Assembly: GCA_016718275.1 (NCBI GenBank)
Contig: JADKEA010000010.1
Span: 1 to 64,000 of the forward strand
Direction of reading: 5' to 3'
DNA: 64,000 nt
Origin: Candidatus Villigracilis affinis
GTDB lineage: Bacteria; Chloroflexota; Anaerolineae; Anaerolineales; Villigracilaceae
Positions 26,001 to 34,698 of this stretch are shown one piece after another. Under the pieces are notes generated by a model. It was not told where the DNA came from and did not search any database. It saw only the letters and a list, made by a program, of their open reading frames with translations. Every line of letters starts with the position of its first letter. Within the stretch, counting starts at the first letter, position 1. The translations under genes were made by a program, and so were the position numbers.

Positions 26001-26424
26001 CAAGCAGGCGCCTATGGTTCTCAACCCATTCGAAATCTGTATTAATGCCCAACAATAGTTTTTTGAAGGATGCATCGAAATCATCCTGCTCGCGGAAGAA
26101 TATCCAGTTGAGGTGCGAGAATGCTGCGGGTACTTCATCTTCTTTGACATCGCGCACCACCAACGGGATCAGGCGTTTGTTGTTTTTGACCGCATGCGCA
26201 ATTTCATCCCCGCAGACTTTCGATTTCGCAGAATCCGGACTGAGGAGGAATAGAAATACATCTGATTCCTCGATGCCGTTTTCGATCTTCTTCATGAAAT
26301 CCACAGTGGGAGGGATGCCTTCCCAATCCACCCAGAACTCAAGCTCGCTTTTTTGCAGTTCTTCGGTCAGGCGTTTTGTAAATTCAGTGTCTTTTCGGGA
26401 ATAGGAGACGAAGACTTTTGCCAT
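23095..26424 (-). CDS. TIR - transmembrane - WD40 repeat protein with Cys-rich tail
   Basis: 1109 residues. TIR domain at 1-125 (MAKVFVSYSRKDTEF) with the NADase-type Glu at about E74 (VCGDEIAHA). A linker of about 75 residues, a probable membrane helix at 201-222 preceded by two Arg, a coiled coil to about 265, then 14 WD40-like repeats (LSPDQTILASGSWDYTVNLWD style), enough for two seven-bladed propellers. About 130 C-terminal residues are Cys-rich. No NACHT/STAND ATPase is present. The positive charge before the helix predicts TIR inside and propellers outside. It is monocistronic. Such proteins are thought to sense something through WD40 and signal or kill by NAD+ cleavage; the trigger is unknown. 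Confidence 0.85.
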   Translation of the reverse strand: MAKVFVSYSRKDTEFTKRLTEELQKSELEFWVDWEGIPPTVDFMKKIENGIEESDVFLFLLSPDSAKSKVCGDEIAHAVKNNKRLIPLVVRDVKEDEVPAAFSHLNWIFFREQDDFDASFKKLLLGINTDFEWVENHRRLLVRALEWKNKNKDKSFLLRGQDLHDAESQLALNTSKDPHPTDLHREYILKSRHATDQQRRWTTVFVAIAAVIMFALAVYGLNSARLAANEAERANESEQREATAKNLALLKETEAKINQLSALAMSKIDQSFNEALLLSVEAYLHAKDNKINDVNTQSAITKILQSNPGLRQILLGHADWVNTIALSPDQTILASGSWDYTVNLWDISNPAFPVKLKTLEEFTGPVESVIFSADGKTLATSSDYELILWDVADPSTPKLISKTDGYYTNLGFTLDGKILTSLKIHSDVNNVVVLFDVSNPKSHVELTQLESGDEELDITRIIFNPNKNLLFFSRSDGSILAWDVQNPEVPVMLSTMNGYGNWVYGLALSPDENTLAVGDGGTIIALWDVTDPAAPSFLSSWSGHSFAINSLAFSTDGNTLASSSTETNAQVVLWDVTDKSSPIKTRTINGHSLGVNVVIFESRNNMLLSGSRDGAIMIWDSVQPKTEMELGSIDGSMIDMAFQPNSNILLSVDNEYRMTTWDISDLSNPVKLKTQDGPASIVIFNNDGSLMASMDFDETATLWNMKDFSKLGTITMSGETVNAIEFSADGKILAVNGEKVVFWDISDPKKPVKLSTLPQDSNEFSDLAFNAEGKLLAAIAGNNVVLWDISDISKPSRLAVLEGHSNQIQSVVFNPLNPSLLVSAGKDKNIILWNVADPLNPQKADTLANHSDWVTSVAFSPDGTKLASGSYDKYVNLWNVSNPEVSILISKMVGHIGSVGTVEFNSSGGFLASQGRSGNIIFWDITPESWVQKACTITGGDLTDIQWKQYFPTEEYNQTCEPFNIVPEESTLIPATGGDVPSYLEVCTASQTPSCSEPTYDITDLFCIDSGSYGLYTLSPDTTFEVLTPGFTCINEVENSYGEPRISCTGPADTNFQVSFCNSACTNTLETSNQCQAGFGFNTAEGCCAPVTSTSNGCIIETLALPECE

Positions 26425-26555
26425 GTGGCGCTCCTTGCCTTGGTAGTCGCAGGATTTTTCTTCGATAAGCTTTGTAAGTATTTGTATTTTACAATGAAAT
26501 CTGTGTTTGTCATATATATTGGACGAAATTTCGAGCTATTGATTACAATGTCCTC

Positions 26556-27194
26556 ATGACAAAGCCCTATCTCGTCCCTCTCACCGAAATTCGTCGCGAG
26601 CATGAAGTGTTAAAGTCGCGCTTCATTGCCACGCTTGCCTCTGCTTTTTCCATCGACGAAGCGCGGGCGTTTATGAAACGCATCCGTGCCGAATTTGCGG
26701 ACGCGAGTCATAACGTGCCTGTGTACATCATCGGCGGCGGAAATACGGTCACCGAATATTTTTCAGATGATGGAGAACCGGTCGGGACTTCGGGGAAGCC
26801 TGCTTTGGCGGTCCTACGAGGCAGTGGACTTGGCGATGTGGTTTTGGTCGTCACCCGCTACTTCGGCGGGACCCTGCTCGGCACAGGTGGATTGGTCAAA
26901 GCCTACACCGAGGCCGCGCAATCTGTGGTCAACACCGTGGAACGCGGACGTAGAGTTCCCGTCCATGTGGCGATGATGGCGATTCCCTACAACCTGCTCG
27001 AGCGGGTGCGTCTGTTGGTTTCAAAAGATCACGGAAAGATTCTGGGGGAAGATTATGCCGGGGATATCACGCTTACTTTGCTGTTCCCAATTGAGAATTT
27101 CGATGCCTTTCAGGCAGATATGCGCGAACTCTCGGCTGGGAAGATTCAGGCGGAAGTAATTGAGTCGAAGGAAGAGATCGTTCCTGCGGCTTAG
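26556..27194 (+). CDS. yigZ: YigZ/IMPACT family protein
   Basis: 212 residues matching the YigZ (UPF0029/IMPACT N-terminal) family: KSRFIATLASAFSIDEARAF, then SDDGEPVGTSGKPAL and VTRYFGGTLLGTGGLVKAY are the family signatures. A small C-terminal DUF1949-like domain follows. The bacterial role is unsettled; relatives bind ribosome-associated factors or act in proline-related hydrolysis. There is no Shine-Dalgarno before the ATG, and a TACAAT hexamer ends only 6 bases upstream, so the mRNA may be nearly leaderless. The stop codon overlaps the stop of the convergent M28 gene (TTAG). Confidence 0.88.
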   Translation: MTKPYLVPLTEIRREHEVLKSRFIATLASAFSIDEARAFMKRIRAEFADASHNVPVYIIGGGNTVTEYFSDDGEPVGTSGKPALAVLRGSGLGDVVLVVTRYFGGTLLGTGGLVKAYTEAAQSVVNTVERGRRVPVHVAMMAIPYNLLERVRLLVSKDHGKILGEDYAGDITLTLLFPIENFDAFQADMRELSAGKIQAEVIESKEEIVPAA

Positions 27195-28369
27195 AGATTA
27201 TCCACTTCCTGCAAAATATTCCACGTGAAGGTGAGTGTGTCTTGCAGTGACTGTCTGTCAATGAACTCGATTCGGTCGGACATTTGATGCCAGTGAGAGA
27301 CAGCCTGTTCGGGGTTGGGGAAGGCCGAAGAGACAGTCAGGGCGATGAGTCCCTGTTTGGTTGCGGGCAGGGCATCGGTGTAAGCCTCGCCATTTGCTTC
27401 GATCAGACTTCGTGTCAACCCAAAATTTGCATTTCGCGCCAACTGAAGCGCCCGTGGATGTGTTTTGTATTTGCGGATCAAGCCGTCTTCGGTGACGGTT
27501 TTTAGCTGCCCCGCGCCGACTTCGTCGAGAATAATGTAGATGGCGTCTTTGCCCAATGCTTCTGCGTGTTTCTTCAAGTAGGCGATGATGCCGTGCGCCC
27601 CTGTTTCTTCGCAGTCGGTAAAGATGAAGTTGACCGTTGTGTTCATCAACGGCTCTGCGTGCAGGCGCTCTGCAATGGCGAGGATGATGCCAGTGCCTGA
27701 GGCATTGTCATTGGCCCCCGGGGAAAATGGTGTGAATTCAGCTGAGATGACCAAAACCAGCGCGTACATTTGCACAAGCCCAAAAAGCAGACCTGCCCAT
27801 CGAAACCAATTCAAATCCAGCAGGCTTCCCAATCCGAATGTCAATGCGCTCAATGCCATGCTCAAAAAAGCCCCAGTGACAGAAACCCCAAATGCTTTTT
27901 GCCAGGCTGTGGATGAATAGAATATCGGCGTACGGTGGGTATCAAGATGGGAACACAATACGATCTGGCGTTTGGGTTTGTTTTGCGGAGAAACTGCCCC
28001 AGTGACGTTAAATGTTTTGGCGGTCGGAATCAGCCAGCGGGTCCAGTTAGATGCGAATTCACTTTCCGCATACATGGCCCATGTGCCGAGGAAGTTCATC
28101 AGGGCTGCGATTCCGAGGGCGATTCGATTTCCAAAAAATAAAGCGAGGCTGGTCCCGACGAGTGCCGAGGCAAAGGCCAGCACAAAAGGCAGGTAGGTGG
28201 ATGCCACGCCACGAAACGGCTCAAGTTCGACTTGGCCTGCTCCCGCTGATCTCAAGGCTTCGGCGGAATATTCTGCTGCCCGCCGATGATTTGGGCTGCA
28301 ACTGCCGCGCCCGCCGATGGTTTCTGAAAGATGACGAATGTGTTCGAACGCGCGCTGGGCGTAATCCAT
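27191..28369 (-). CDS. M28 family zinc aminopeptidase with internal membrane segments
   Basis: 392 residues. Peptidase motifs are SHLDTH, GANDNASGTG, CEETGAHG and LDEVGAGQ, giving the co-catalytic zinc ligands of M28. Two hydrophobic segments near residues 65-110 and two around 180-215 interrupt the peptidase sequence, so the protein is likely membrane-embedded. It lies 17 bases downstream of the broken dehydrogenase gene and is probably in the same transcript. Substrate unknown; members cleave N-terminal residues from peptides. Confidence 0.78.
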   Translation of the reverse strand: MDYAQRAFEHIRHLSETIGGRGSCSPNHRRAAEYSAEALRSAGAGQVELEPFRGVASTYLPFVLAFASALVGTSLALFFGNRIALGIAALMNFLGTWAMYAESEFASNWTRWLIPTAKTFNVTGAVSPQNKPKRQIVLCSHLDTHRTPIFYSSTAWQKAFGVSVTGAFLSMALSALTFGLGSLLDLNWFRWAGLLFGLVQMYALVLVISAEFTPFSPGANDNASGTGIILAIAERLHAEPLMNTTVNFIFTDCEETGAHGIIAYLKKHAEALGKDAIYIILDEVGAGQLKTVTEDGLIRKYKTHPRALQLARNANFGLTRSLIEANGEAYTDALPATKQGLIALTVSSAFPNPEQAVSHWHQMSDRIEFIDRQSLQDTLTFTWNILQEVDNL

Positions 28370-28386
28370 TTTTGTTGCCTTCGTTG

Positions 28387-31235
28387 TTAGAGCTTTCTAC
28401 TTGCTTTTTCCACCAGATACACGATGGAAACATAATCTCTGCCTGTGGCTTCTTTCATGCCAATTTCGCAGGTGATGTTGGAAGAGTAATAGCCGCCGTA
28501 TTCTTTTGCAAGGACTTCGGCGCTTTCTTTTTCGGTGGCGGAGGCGGTGAGTTCGGGATGGGTGAGGCCGCGATCGCCTGCGAAGGCGCAGCAACCGAGG
28601 TTGAACGGCACAACTGCGGATTTGGCGCATTGCCTGGCGATGGCGTGCATTTTCGAATCGAGGTTGAGTTTGCGGGCGGAGCAGTTGGGGTGCAGGATGA
28701 CTTCTTCGTCCACGGGGTGGATTTCGAGTTTAGGCAGGACATGGTCGTGCAAAAATTCCACGCCATCGAGAATGGTGAGTTGACTCCAGATGGTTTTGTC
28801 TTCGGGTGTGAGGTCATCGCCGCAGGTTTTGAGCGTGTGTGTGCAGGAGGTTGTATCGATAACGATGGGATATTTTCCATACTCAGACCATTCCCACATC
28901 TGCATGAGGGTTTTGTGAAGAGAGGCCTGATACGCGGATTTGTATCCCTTGGAAGAGAAGGGCATGCCGCAGCAGTGACCCTCGGTGTTGGTGGGAATTT
29001 GTAGATTGATGTTTGCCCGCTTGGCGATCGTGAGGAAGGCTTCGCTGAGTGACAGGTTGAAGGTTTCAGGTTGAAGGTTGAAGAGGTGGAAGAACTTGGA
29101 ACTCCCAATTGACGTGAGATGCAGGAGGGGAAGTAGATGAATTCTTTTGAACCGCCAAGACCGCGGAGGCCGCTAAGTTTTTTGGGAAGGCGAGGAATGG
29201 ATTTATTCCACTTTGGCAGTCTTGTTCTTGTAATTTTTTCAACAGTGACCGAAATAGATTTGACTCCATTCACGCCAATTACTTTCTCTGCGGCATGTCC
29301 GAGTGAAACACCAATTCCAGTCACTTTTTCTGCTACACCAAAATTTTCAACAATCCACTCTGCAGACTTGTTACTTGTTACTCGTTTCTCACGTAGCTTC
29401 TTTATAAACTTTCCCGTGTCAATTCCCACAGGGCAGGCAGTTCCGCATAAGCCGTCGAGGGCGCAGGTGTCGATTCCAGCGTAGGCGTAGGCTGTCGAAA
29501 CAGAATCAATTTCGGGTGAGTTTGAATCGACGAGGCGCATCGAAGCGAGTTCTCTTTGGACGACGATGCGCTGTCTGGGAGTCAGAGTCAGCCTGCGGCT
29601 GGGACATTTCGGCTCGCAGAATCCACATTCGATGCATTTGTCAATTTCGGGCGCAACGAGTGACAGCGATTTCAAGTGGGTGACATGCGCCTTCGGGTCA
29701 TCATTGATGAGCACGTTTGGGTTCAACATTCCATCAGGGTCAAGCAATGACTTGAGGTTGCGCATGATGGAATAGGCTTCGCTGCCCCATTCGGTTTCGA
29801 CGAACGGCGCCATGTTGCGGCCCGTGCCGTGTTCGGCTTTGAGCGAGCCATCATATTTGCCGCTGACGATCTTCACCATCGCTTGCATAAAATTGTCGAA
29901 GTGGTTGATCTGCTCGGGCGTATCGAAAGCCTGATTGATGAGAAAATGCAAATTGCCATCTTTCGCGTGACCGAAGATGACGCCCTCGGCGTAACCGAAA
30001 TCATCGAAGAGATGACGCAGGTCGGTGACGGCATCGGCAAGATGCTCAACGGGAAAGGCAACATCTTCATTGACCGAAGTCGTGCCGCGCGGACGCATCG
30101 CGCCGACCGATGCAATGATGCCTTTGCGCGGTTTCCACAATGCAGCTTGTTGAATCGGGTCATCGGTAAATTCGACGTCGTGAATCAGTTTAAGCTCACC
30201 GATGACGCGCTGCGCTTCTTTCTTAAACTGAAGCATGGATTCTGAATCTGCAGCCTGATACTCCACCAGAATCGCCGCCGCACCATTGGGCAGTTGCTTG
30301 AGAATGGCAGGCACGCCCGCGTTGTTTTCCACCGCCCGCAGGGACTCTCTGTCCATGATCTCTGCCGCACGCGCGCCCGATTGCTTGATGGGGTAAATCG
30401 CCGCCGCCGCATCGCGGATGTTTTTGAAATACATCTGTCCTGTGTATTTGTGGGTGAAATCGGGCAAAGTGTGGAGCACACCCTCGGCGATGAATCCGAG
30501 TGTGCCTTCAGAACCGATCAACAAATGGACGAGAATATCAAGCGGTGAGTCGAAATCGAGAAAGGCATTGAGCAGGTAGCCGTTGTTGTTCTTGATCTGG
30601 TAGCGTTTGGCGATGCGGGTTGAAAGCTGCGGGTTGGAGGTTACACGTTCTTTGAGTTCGAGCAGACCTTGGGCGATCTGCGGTTGTTCGTTCTCAAAAA
30701 TCTGATTTGCATTCGGGTCGGCTGTATCCAGCACAAATCCATTTGGCAAAACAAAGGTCATCGAGTGGATGGTTTTGTACGAATTCTCGGTCGTGCCGCA
30801 GCACATGCCGCTGGAATTGTTCGCGAGGATTCCGCCCATCATGCACGCATCAATGGAAGCAGGGTCGGGGCCGATGCGCCGTCCGTGCGGCTTGAGCACG
30901 TTGTTGAGAAGTCCGCCCACGATCCCAGGCTGAAAGCGGATTCGGTTCACATCGGCTTCCACGCTGAATTCCCCCCAATGTTTGGAAATATCCACCAGAA
31001 TCCCATCCGTCACTGCCTGCCCCGAAAGACTCGTCCCTGCCGCGCGGAAGGTCATCGGGATTTTATTCTGCTGGCTGAATTTGAAAAGCGATTGAATTTC
31101 CCCGATGGAATTCGGCTGCACCACCGCCTGCGGCACCAGCCGAAAATATGAAGCGTCATTGGCATAAGCGATGCGGTCAATCAAACGGTCACGGATGCGC
31201 GAGGCGGGGAGGATGGTGGTGAGGTTCATGGGCAT
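28387..31235 (-). pseudogene. FAD and Fe-S D-lactate dehydrogenase/glycolate oxidase, frameshifted by a 14-bp duplication
   Basis: The intact gene would encode 944 residues: FAD-binding type 4 (FRAAGTSLSGQAVTDG, NNSSGMCCGT), FAD-linked oxidase C-terminal domain, two [4Fe-4S] motifs (CIECGFCEPKCP and CALDGLCGTACP) and a CCG domain (HCCGMPFSSKG, LGCCAFAGDRG). It should oxidise a 2-hydroxyacid at the membrane. The frame changes at 29053-29080, where CAGGTTGAAGGT occurs twice with a 14-base period. Removing one 14-base unit joins ...SSTFNL directly to SLSEAF... and restores the whole frame. As given, translation leaves the true frame there and loses the CCG domain. A real slippage mutation, a phase switch and a consensus error are all possible. 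Confidence 0.88.
29053..29080. repeat. 14-bp tandem duplication made of heptamers
   Basis: Units CAGGTTG-AAGGTTT-CAGGTTG-AAGGTTG follow each other. The 14-base period is not a multiple of three and exactly accounts for the reading frame break in the dehydrogenase gene. Confidence 0.9.
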
Positions 31236-31240
31236 ATTAT

Positions 31241-31275
31241 AAGACCTCGGAGATTTTTGAAATCTACGAGGTCTT
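31241..31275. repeat. Palindromic repeat-like hairpin (GACCTCG type)
   Basis: Arms 31241-31256 and 31260-31275 pair over 15 of 16 positions around a 3-base loop. It lies between the start of the dehydrogenase gene and the TIR gene and may end the TIR transcript. Its form is that of a REP-like intergenic palindrome. The remaining 31276-31460 holds no gene I recognise. Confidence 0.6.
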
Positions 31276-31460
31276 TATGGTTTATTGGGTTGGTGGCTTT
31301 GATAAATCGTTTGGCGTGGGCTTATAGGTTTAAGATAATCCAACTAGATCAATAGGATTTTTTGATGTGGCTTCTTGAAGTCTTGAACTTTTTAGGCAAA
31401 GGTTGAGTATAGGCGTTGTCGTCGTGGTTTTACGAAATGGCTTTGCGATAGATCTTTGCT

Positions 31461-31904
31461 TCACCCATCAAGTTCCCAAATTGCAGGCGTTGGCGTGTCG
31501 GGTTGGTTGAAGTAATCGGAATAAAGGCGTAATCCGTTGTAGGTGTTCAGCGTGGCAAGATTTCCAGACAGGGCTTGAATCGTTGATGGACTGCCGAAAT
31601 CAAATCCCTCCATCATCAGCGGCACGATATTTCTTTTCAAATCCATCGCGGTTTCGATCTCGCGCCGCAGCCAGTCGTTGGGCTCGCTGCATCGTTCCAA
31701 CGCGGAGGAGGAGAGCACAAGCACAAAATGTGCGCGCGCTTCGATGTTTTCGAGAATGGCTTTTGCAAAATTCCCGCTGTCTATGCTTTGATAGTCAAAG
31801 AAAGCATCGTAGCCATTCTGAGTCAAATATTGATAGACAGCCAGTGCTGTATAAAAATTTGTTCGCCTGTAACTGATGAAAACAGTCTTTTCAATGCGCC
31901 CCAT
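31461..31904 (-). CDS. Small TIR domain protein
   Basis: 147 residues from ATG 31904, chosen because AGGAG lies 7 bases upstream; an earlier ATG at 31952 lacks a site. It consists of little more than one TIR domain: KTVFISYRR at the start, FFDYQSI, VLVLSSSALERC and a likely catalytic Glu at E82 (DWLRREIETA). It resembles the TIR domain found at the head of TPR or WD40 proteins, but ends soon after GLRLYSDYF, where homologues usually continue with a helical arm. It may be a trimmed relic or a stand-alone NADase effector. No partner gene is evident. Confidence 0.7.
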   Translation of the reverse strand: MGRIEKTVFISYRRTNFYTALAVYQYLTQNGYDAFFDYQSIDSGNFAKAILENIEARAHFVLVLSSSALERCSEPNDWLRREIETAMDLKRNIVPLMMEGFDFGSPSTIQALSGNLATLNTYNGLRLYSDYFNQPDTPTPAIWELDG

Positions 31905-31960
31905 GTGCGGCTCCTGTTTGGTTGGGGAGAGGTTCTCAAAATTATACTCCACACCACATG

Positions 31961-32009
31961 GGTGGTCTCGATACGGCGACGCAAGAACATCGTCACCTAC
32001 TCGACCACC
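31961..32009. repeat. REP-like palindrome (GGTGGTCTCGATACG type)
   Basis: GGTGGTCTCGATACGGCGACG (its first 20 bases start at 31961) faces CGTCACCTACTCGACCACC (31991-32009). Outer GGTGGTC/GACCACC and inner GACG/CGTC arms pair. I recognise this as resembling palindromes common in actinobacterial and Chloroflexota genomes; that is from memory. Confidence 0.55.
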
Positions 32010-32039
32010 GAATTATGACCTGTGACTTTATATTCGGCA

Positions 32040-32068
32040 TTGACTAGACAACTTTCCTAAAGTACAAT
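32040..32068 (+). promoter_or_regulatory. Sigma70-type promoter of the purine operon
   Basis: TTGACT (32040-32045) and TACAAT (32063-32068) are separated by 17 bases, predicting a start near 32075 and a leader of about 20 bases carrying GGAG. The short leader leaves no room for a riboswitch. Confidence 0.75.
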
Positions 32069-32094
32069 CGCGCCGTTTTTGGAGATAAACGCAC

Positions 32095-34684
32095 ATGTCC
32101 ATTCACCGTTTTGTAGTCCGTTTTGAACATCATGACCCCCGCTCAGCGGGGATGCTTTCCGATGCAAGAGCGTTGGGGTATGACAACTTGCAAAGAATCG
32201 AGTGTCAGGATCTCTACTTTATCGAGGGCCAATTGTCGCAGGAAGAAATGCAGCAGTTGGCCCTCAAACTTTTAAGCGACCCCGTCACACAAACCATTTC
32301 ATGGGATGAAAACCCGAATCTGACTCCGCCCGCAGCTGATTCAGTTATTCTGGAAGTTTCCCTTCGCCCCGGCGTGACCGACCCCGTCGCCGCCGAAATT
32401 GTCCGCGCCGCACACGAGATCGGACTCAACGGCGTCCATCGTGCCGCTACGGGTTCAAGGTTTCAGGTTACAGGTTTGAATGTTGGGCAGGTTGAACAGT
32501 TGGCAAAAACATTATTGGCAAATCCAGTCATCCAACACTGGAAGCTCGGCAGCATCGAACCATCCTTCCCCGAAGAAGTCGAATCGAGCGGACAAGTCGA
32601 AACCATCGCCATCCGCAACCTGAGCGATGACGAACTCCTCGCCCTCTCCAAAGACCGCCGCGCCGCATTGGACTTGGCGGAGATGCAAGCCATCCGCGCC
32701 TACTGCCAAAAAGAAAACCGCGACCTGACCGACGTCGAATTCGAAACCATCGCCCAGACGTGGAGTGAGCATTGCGTTCACAAAACATTCAAAGCAAAAG
32801 TGACATTTGATGATGGGAAAGTCATTGACTCCATTATCAAAACCTACCTCAAATCCGCCACCGACAAGATCAACGCCCCCTGGGTCATCTCCGCTTTCGT
32901 CGATAACGCAGGCATCATTGACTTCGACGACGAATTTGAAATTTCCTTCAAAGCCGAAACACATAACCACCCCTCTGCCATCGAACCCTTCGGCGGCGCG
33001 AACACGGGCGTCGGCGGAGTCATCCGCGACATTCTCGGCGTCTCTGCCAAACCGATCGCCAACACCGATGTGCTTTGCTTCGGCAAACAAAACGTCTCCT
33101 TCGATGAACTGCCCGAAGGCGTGCTCCACCCCAAACGCATCATGAGCGGAGTCGTGGCAGGCGTGCAGGATTACGGCAACAAGATCGGCATTCCCACCGT
33201 CAACGGCGCGATTCTTTTTGATGAAGGTTATGCCGCCAATCCACTCGTCTTTTGCGGATGTGTCGGCATCGCCCCGAAGGGACTGCACCGCAAGACTCCC
33301 CAAGTCGGTGACCGAGTCATCGTCCTCGGCGGGCGCACGGGACGTGACGGCTTGCGCGGCGCGACCTTCTCTTCCATGACCATGGACGCGCAAACAGGCG
33401 AAGTCGCTGGCGCATCCGTTCAGATCGGTGATCCCATCGTCGAAAAAGGACTCATCGACGTCATCACCCGCGCAAGAGATCTGCGCTTGTACAACGACAT
33501 CACCGACTGCGGCGCAGGCGGCTTGTCCTCTGCGGTTGGTGAAATGGCATCATCCATTGGCTGTGACGTTGAACTGAAAAAGGTCAAACTCAAATACCCT
33601 GGTCTCGCCCCGTGGGAGATCTGGCTCTCCGAAGCACAAGAACGCATGGTGCTTGCCGTTGCACCCGAAAACATCCCTGCCAAAACAAACTCTGCTCTCC
33701 CTCCTCTCCCATCCCAACATCGCCAGCAAATCTTCCGTCATTCGCATCTACGATCACGAGATTCAAGGCGGCACAGTCGTCAAGCCGCTCACGGGCGTCG
33801 AAGCAGACGCTCCTTCCGACGCGACGGTTCTCAAACCGATTGGCACGAAGGGCATGAAAGGTATCGTCCTCTCGAACGGCATCAATCCCGAATACGGCAA
33901 ACGCGACGCCTATCACATGGCATTCGCCGTCATCGACGAAGCCATTCGCAACGCCGTCGCCGTCGGCGCTGACCCCGAGCGCATCGCCATCCTCGATAAC
34001 TTCTGCTGGGGCGACCCAAAACGTCCCGAAACCTTAGGCTCACTCGTTGAAGCAGCCCGCGGCTGTCATGATGCGGCGCTCTTGTTCCGCACGCCCTTCA
34101 TCAGCGGCAAGGACTCGCTCAACAACGAATATCTCGGCACCGATGGTCAACGTCACGCCATCCCGCCCACGCTGCTCATCTCCGCGCTCGGCATCATGGA
34201 CGATGTCACCAAAGCTGTCACGATGGATTTGAAAGAAGCGGGCAATGCGATATATCTCATTGGCGATTTTGCGCCCGTGTTTGGCGGTTCGCATTTTGAT
34301 ACAACAATCAACGAAACCATTCCGCAAGTTTCAGAAATCACGCCGCAGGTTTATAAAAAATTACACAACGCGATCAACGCAGGTCTCATCCGTTCCGCGC
34401 ATGATCTCTCCGAAGGCGGATTGGCTGTCGCCGCCGCGGAGATGTGCATTGGCGGGCGCTTGGGGCTGGATATAACCCCGCCTCTCACCACCCGTGACCT
34501 GTTCGGCGAGACCACAGGCTGTTTACTCGTTGAAGTTTCTCCTGCAAACATCGCCCGCTTCGAAGAGACCTTCAAAGACCTGCCATTCAAAAAACTCGGG
34601 CAAGTCATCACTGAACCAGTTCTCAAACTCAACGACACAACCATGACGTTGAAGACCTACCACCGCATTCAACACCCCATCTAA
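32095..34684 (+). pseudogene. purL: PurS-like/PurL formylglycinamidine synthase, frameshifted with internal gap
   Basis: The first frame (32095 to about 33680) encodes two PurS-like modules (about 1-75 and 83-155) and the first PurL ATPase half (TWSEHCVHKTFKA, ETHNHPSAIEPFGGANTGVGG). It ends at MVLAVAPENIPA. The second frame resumes at LLSLLSHPNIASK and YDHEIQGGTVVKPL and runs to 34684 (SGKDSLNNEY, SEGGLAVAAAE). Relatives carry roughly 75-100 residues between these points, so a stretch is missing and the frame is shifted near 33670-33700. Role: FGAR + ATP + NH3 (from PurQ) to FGAM. First gene of the purine operon. An inactive gene here would make purine synthesis fail, so assembly error should be considered. 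Confidence 0.82.
32457..32494. repeat. Heptamer repeat inside purL
   Basis: AAGGTTT-CAGGTTA-CAGGTTT occupy 32457-32477 and another CAGGTTG lies at 32488-32494. The same heptamer family forms the duplication at 29053. Here it is in frame, encoding part of the second PurS-like module (RFQVTGLNVGQ). Confidence 0.6.
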
Positions 34685-34698
34685 ACCGATTATAAATT

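Noticed and set aside
27185..27200. Overlapping stop codons of yigZ and the M28 gene as a special signal
   Set aside because: Convergent genes sharing TTAG at their ends are a common outcome of compaction.
28051..29004. Long plus-strand open frame of 317 codons
   Set aside because: It runs antisense to two real minus-strand genes with recognisable motifs (M28 and the CCG domain) and has low-complexity Gly/Phe-rich translation.
32069..32094. Purine riboswitch before purL
   Set aside because: The leader from the predicted start is only about 20 bases, too short for an aptamer.
32512..33393. Minus-strand open frame of 293 codons across purL
   Set aside because: Antisense shadow of a gene with strong motifs and regular codon use; no family match.
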